Below are positions 62,571 to 64,000 of a DNA stretch of 64,000 nt, piece after piece. The position numbers and the translations under genes are program-made. The DNA is from Bacteroides cutis (GTDB lineage: Bacteria; Bacteroidota; Bacteroidia; Bacteroidales; Bacteroidaceae). Numbering within the stretch: the first letter of the stretch is position 1; each line of letters starts with the position of its first letter. The DNA lies in assembly GCF_900241005.1 (NCBI RefSeq), contig NZ_OEST01000003.1:1-64000 (forward strand). Direction: 5' to 3'. The notes below the pieces were generated by a model. It was not told the origin of the DNA. It saw nothing but the letters and a program-made list of their open reading frames with translations, and made no database searches.

Positions 62571-63836
62571 TCAGGCGGCCATGCGCTTTCGGATAAGGGC
62601 GATGTTCTTATGCACGAGGTTCATAATCCGCTTGTGATATTTCGTATTTTTATTACACAGTCCTCTCGACTGCAGCACCTTGAATGTTTCGAGGCTCAAT
62701 TCTACGGTCTCGACCCTCTTGTCCTCTATCCGTGCGGAGAATACCAGCGTATCCGGTTTGAGGTAATATTCGCACTGTCCCACGCAGTGGTGCAACGCAT
62801 TACCCTCGTCGTAGTAGGCTTCCACGCTATCCAGTACACGGACGACTATCGTTCCGTCCGTGAACTCCAGACCGAAGAACTTGCCTTTCAACTCCCTAAA
62901 ACGTGCCTCGTTTTCCCTCGCCCGTTTCATCTGCTCCTTGCGTTTTTCCTGCTCTTGGAGAATACGCACCTTGTTCTGATACTTGTCATGCTCGGCTTTC
63001 AAATCGGCGGGGCAAACATAGTGGGCGTTGTGCAAGTCCTTGCCGCATCTGTCGAGCATACGGAGATAATCCACCCATATTCCAATGTCCGTTATCCGAT
63101 ACTTCTGGCGTAACACGATTTTGTAGGACGGCCAACAGAAATCCAAATCCTGCGGGTGGTCGATGAAGTGCTTGAGGTCTCGTTTGCGTCCACTTTTAAG
63201 TATTGTCTCCACTCGGCTGTCCGATAGCAGGGCTTTCATCAGCTTTTGCGGGGCGATGTCGGCAAACGACCCTTTCAGCCCGTTGCGCCGTAACTTCGGG
63301 ATAACCGTGTAGCCCGGACAGACATAACAGTCGGCTATGCGTTGGTACACGTAATTGTCGTTCCGCAGTTCCAATCCCGACCCGTACAGAAAGCTGTCCA
63401 AATAACACCCCATTGTCCGTTGCAAGGCTGTCAAAGCGGTTTTCCCGTTCTCGTCCAACCAGTATCTCGCCACTTCGCACACGTCTGTCCATGCGTTCTT
63501 GCCTTTGCGGTAACAGACATTCATTCTGAAAATCCGCTGCACCTGAAATCCGTCCTGCGTGGTGATGACAGAAAAATAGCTTTTCTCATCTGTCTTGCGG
63601 CAAAGCGTGTCTTTGAGCGTCAGTTTGGCGTGGCAGTTCGGGCAATGGCAACGCTTCGCCTTTGTCTCGTTCCACCTATGACCGCAATCGAGGCAGGTCG
63701 TTTGTCCGCTCGGTGTACGAAAAGCGTAATGTCCGACGGTATGCCGGAACGCCCATTCTGCCTGTTTCTCCGTGATAGGCAGCAACCGCCCGTTGGCGGC
63801 TACTACCTGATGCTGAAATTTTGTCCGTGCTTTCAT
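62571..63836 (-). CDS. PcfJ-like protein
   Basis: The 421-residue protein carries an N-terminal Zn-ribbon-like part (TTCLDCGHRWNETKAKRCHCPNCHAKLTL) and the PcfJ core (LHHCVGQCEYYLKPDTLVFSARIEDKRVETVELSLET) with a basic coiled middle (QEKRKEQMKRARENEARFRELKG). PcfJ proteins are encoded next to PcfK in conjugative elements; their role is not settled. It starts 2 bases before the PcfK stop. Confidence 0.88.
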   Translation of the reverse strand: MKARTKFQHQVVAANGRLLPITEKQAEWAFRHTVGHYAFRTPSGQTTCLDCGHRWNETKAKRCHCPNCHAKLTLKDTLCRKTDEKSYFSVITTQDGFQVQRIFRMNVCYRKGKNAWTDVCEVARYWLDENGKTALTALQRTMGCYLDSFLYGSGLELRNDNYVYQRIADCYVCPGYTVIPKLRRNGLKGSFADIAPQKLMKALLSDSRVETILKSGRKRDLKHFIDHPQDLDFCWPSYKIVLRQKYRITDIGIWVDYLRMLDRCGKDLHNAHYVCPADLKAEHDKYQNKVRILQEQEKRKEQMKRARENEARFRELKGKFFGLEFTDGTIVVRVLDSVEAYYDEGNALHHCVGQCEYYLKPDTLVFSARIEDKRVETVELSLETFKVLQSRGLCNKNTKYHKRIMNLVHKNIALIRKRMAA

Positions 63837-63838
63837 GG

Positions 63839-64000
63839 TCAGAAATCGAAGAGTGAGAGTTCCGTTTGGGTATTCTGTACAGCTTTGGCGGTCGGCTTCG
63901 GCCTGCTGTGGCGTTGCTGTATCTTGCGCATTTCTTCCTCCTGATAGGCTTTCAGCGCGTCTTTTCGGGCTTGCGCCTTTTCTTCTTCGGTCAGCTCCAC
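63839..64000 (-). CDS. PcfK-like protein, C-terminal part (runs off the window)
   Basis: The last 53 residues (VELTEEEKAQARKDALKAYQ ... TELSLFDF then stop) match the C-terminus of Bacteroidales PcfK-like proteins, including the closing SLFDF. The start lies beyond position 64000. It is co-transcribed with the PcfJ-like gene. Confidence 0.8.
   Translation of the reverse strand: MELTEEEKAQARKDALKAYQEEEMRKIQQRHSRPKPTAKAVQNTQTELSLFDF

Overview
The window looks like a Bacteroidales chromosome segment (Bacteroides, Parabacteroides or a close relative). The visible reasons are promoters of the TTG-N19/20-TAnnTTTG type, HmuY and TonB-dependent outer-membrane proteins, a LytS/LytTR two-component pair, and PcfJ/PcfK-type and DUF4099-type genes typical of Bacteroidales integrative conjugative elements. 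No rRNA, tRNA, CRISPR array, integrase, relaxase or VirB4-type ATPase is seen, so the window is probably the inside of a large conjugative or mobilizable element without its ends.

Layout. (1) 1-3.9 kb: a truncated AraC-family gene, then a Tat-signal aldo/keto reductase, a lipoprotein hydrolase, tatA and tatC. (2) 4-15.6 kb, all minus strand: element backbone with small unknown genes, a ParA/ribbon-helix-helix partition pair next to an AT-rich repeat array, an SSB, a sigma-like protein and a 1658-residue DNA methylase/helicase. Nearly every transcription unit starts with a long GC-rich leader, and three of these leaders are near copies of one another. (3) 16-27 kb: a PDDEXK-family gene cut off before its nuclease domain, a LytS-type kinase with its LytTR regulator, a GNAT-MFP-RND-TolC efflux operon with an HxlR-like gene, and a frame-disrupted phosphoribosyltransferase with small neighbours. 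(4) 27-40.4 kb: a secreted Cys-rich protein, then an iron/heme locus (TonB receptor, HmuY-like lipoprotein, two tandem paralogous membrane proteins, PepSY protein) and two further outer-membrane transcription units that share one promoter/operator design. (5) 40.7-64 kb: backbone again, with a divergent control region at 42.65-42.87 kb and a long plus-strand operon. That operon holds DUF4099-type proteins, two toprim paralogs (one without its catalytic acids), PH-domain and secreted proteins, peptidoglycan hydrolases, and ArdC-type anti-restriction proteins with a second OB-fold protein. It is followed by minus-strand small genes, PcfJ and the end of PcfK.

How it fits together. The backbone encodes maintenance (ParA/RHH), single-strand DNA handling (two OB-fold proteins, primase-like toprim proteins, methylase/helicase), protection on entry (ArdC), and wall opening plus secreted parts likely used in conjugation. 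The cargo gives a Tat export module with its own substrate, a multidrug efflux pump and heme/iron uptake. The most unusual signals are the repeated leader family, the shared ATACC-N8-GGTATTG promoter/operator, a poly-A minus-one frameshift that splits a peptidase gene, the active/inactive toprim pair and the Cys-rich secreted protein.
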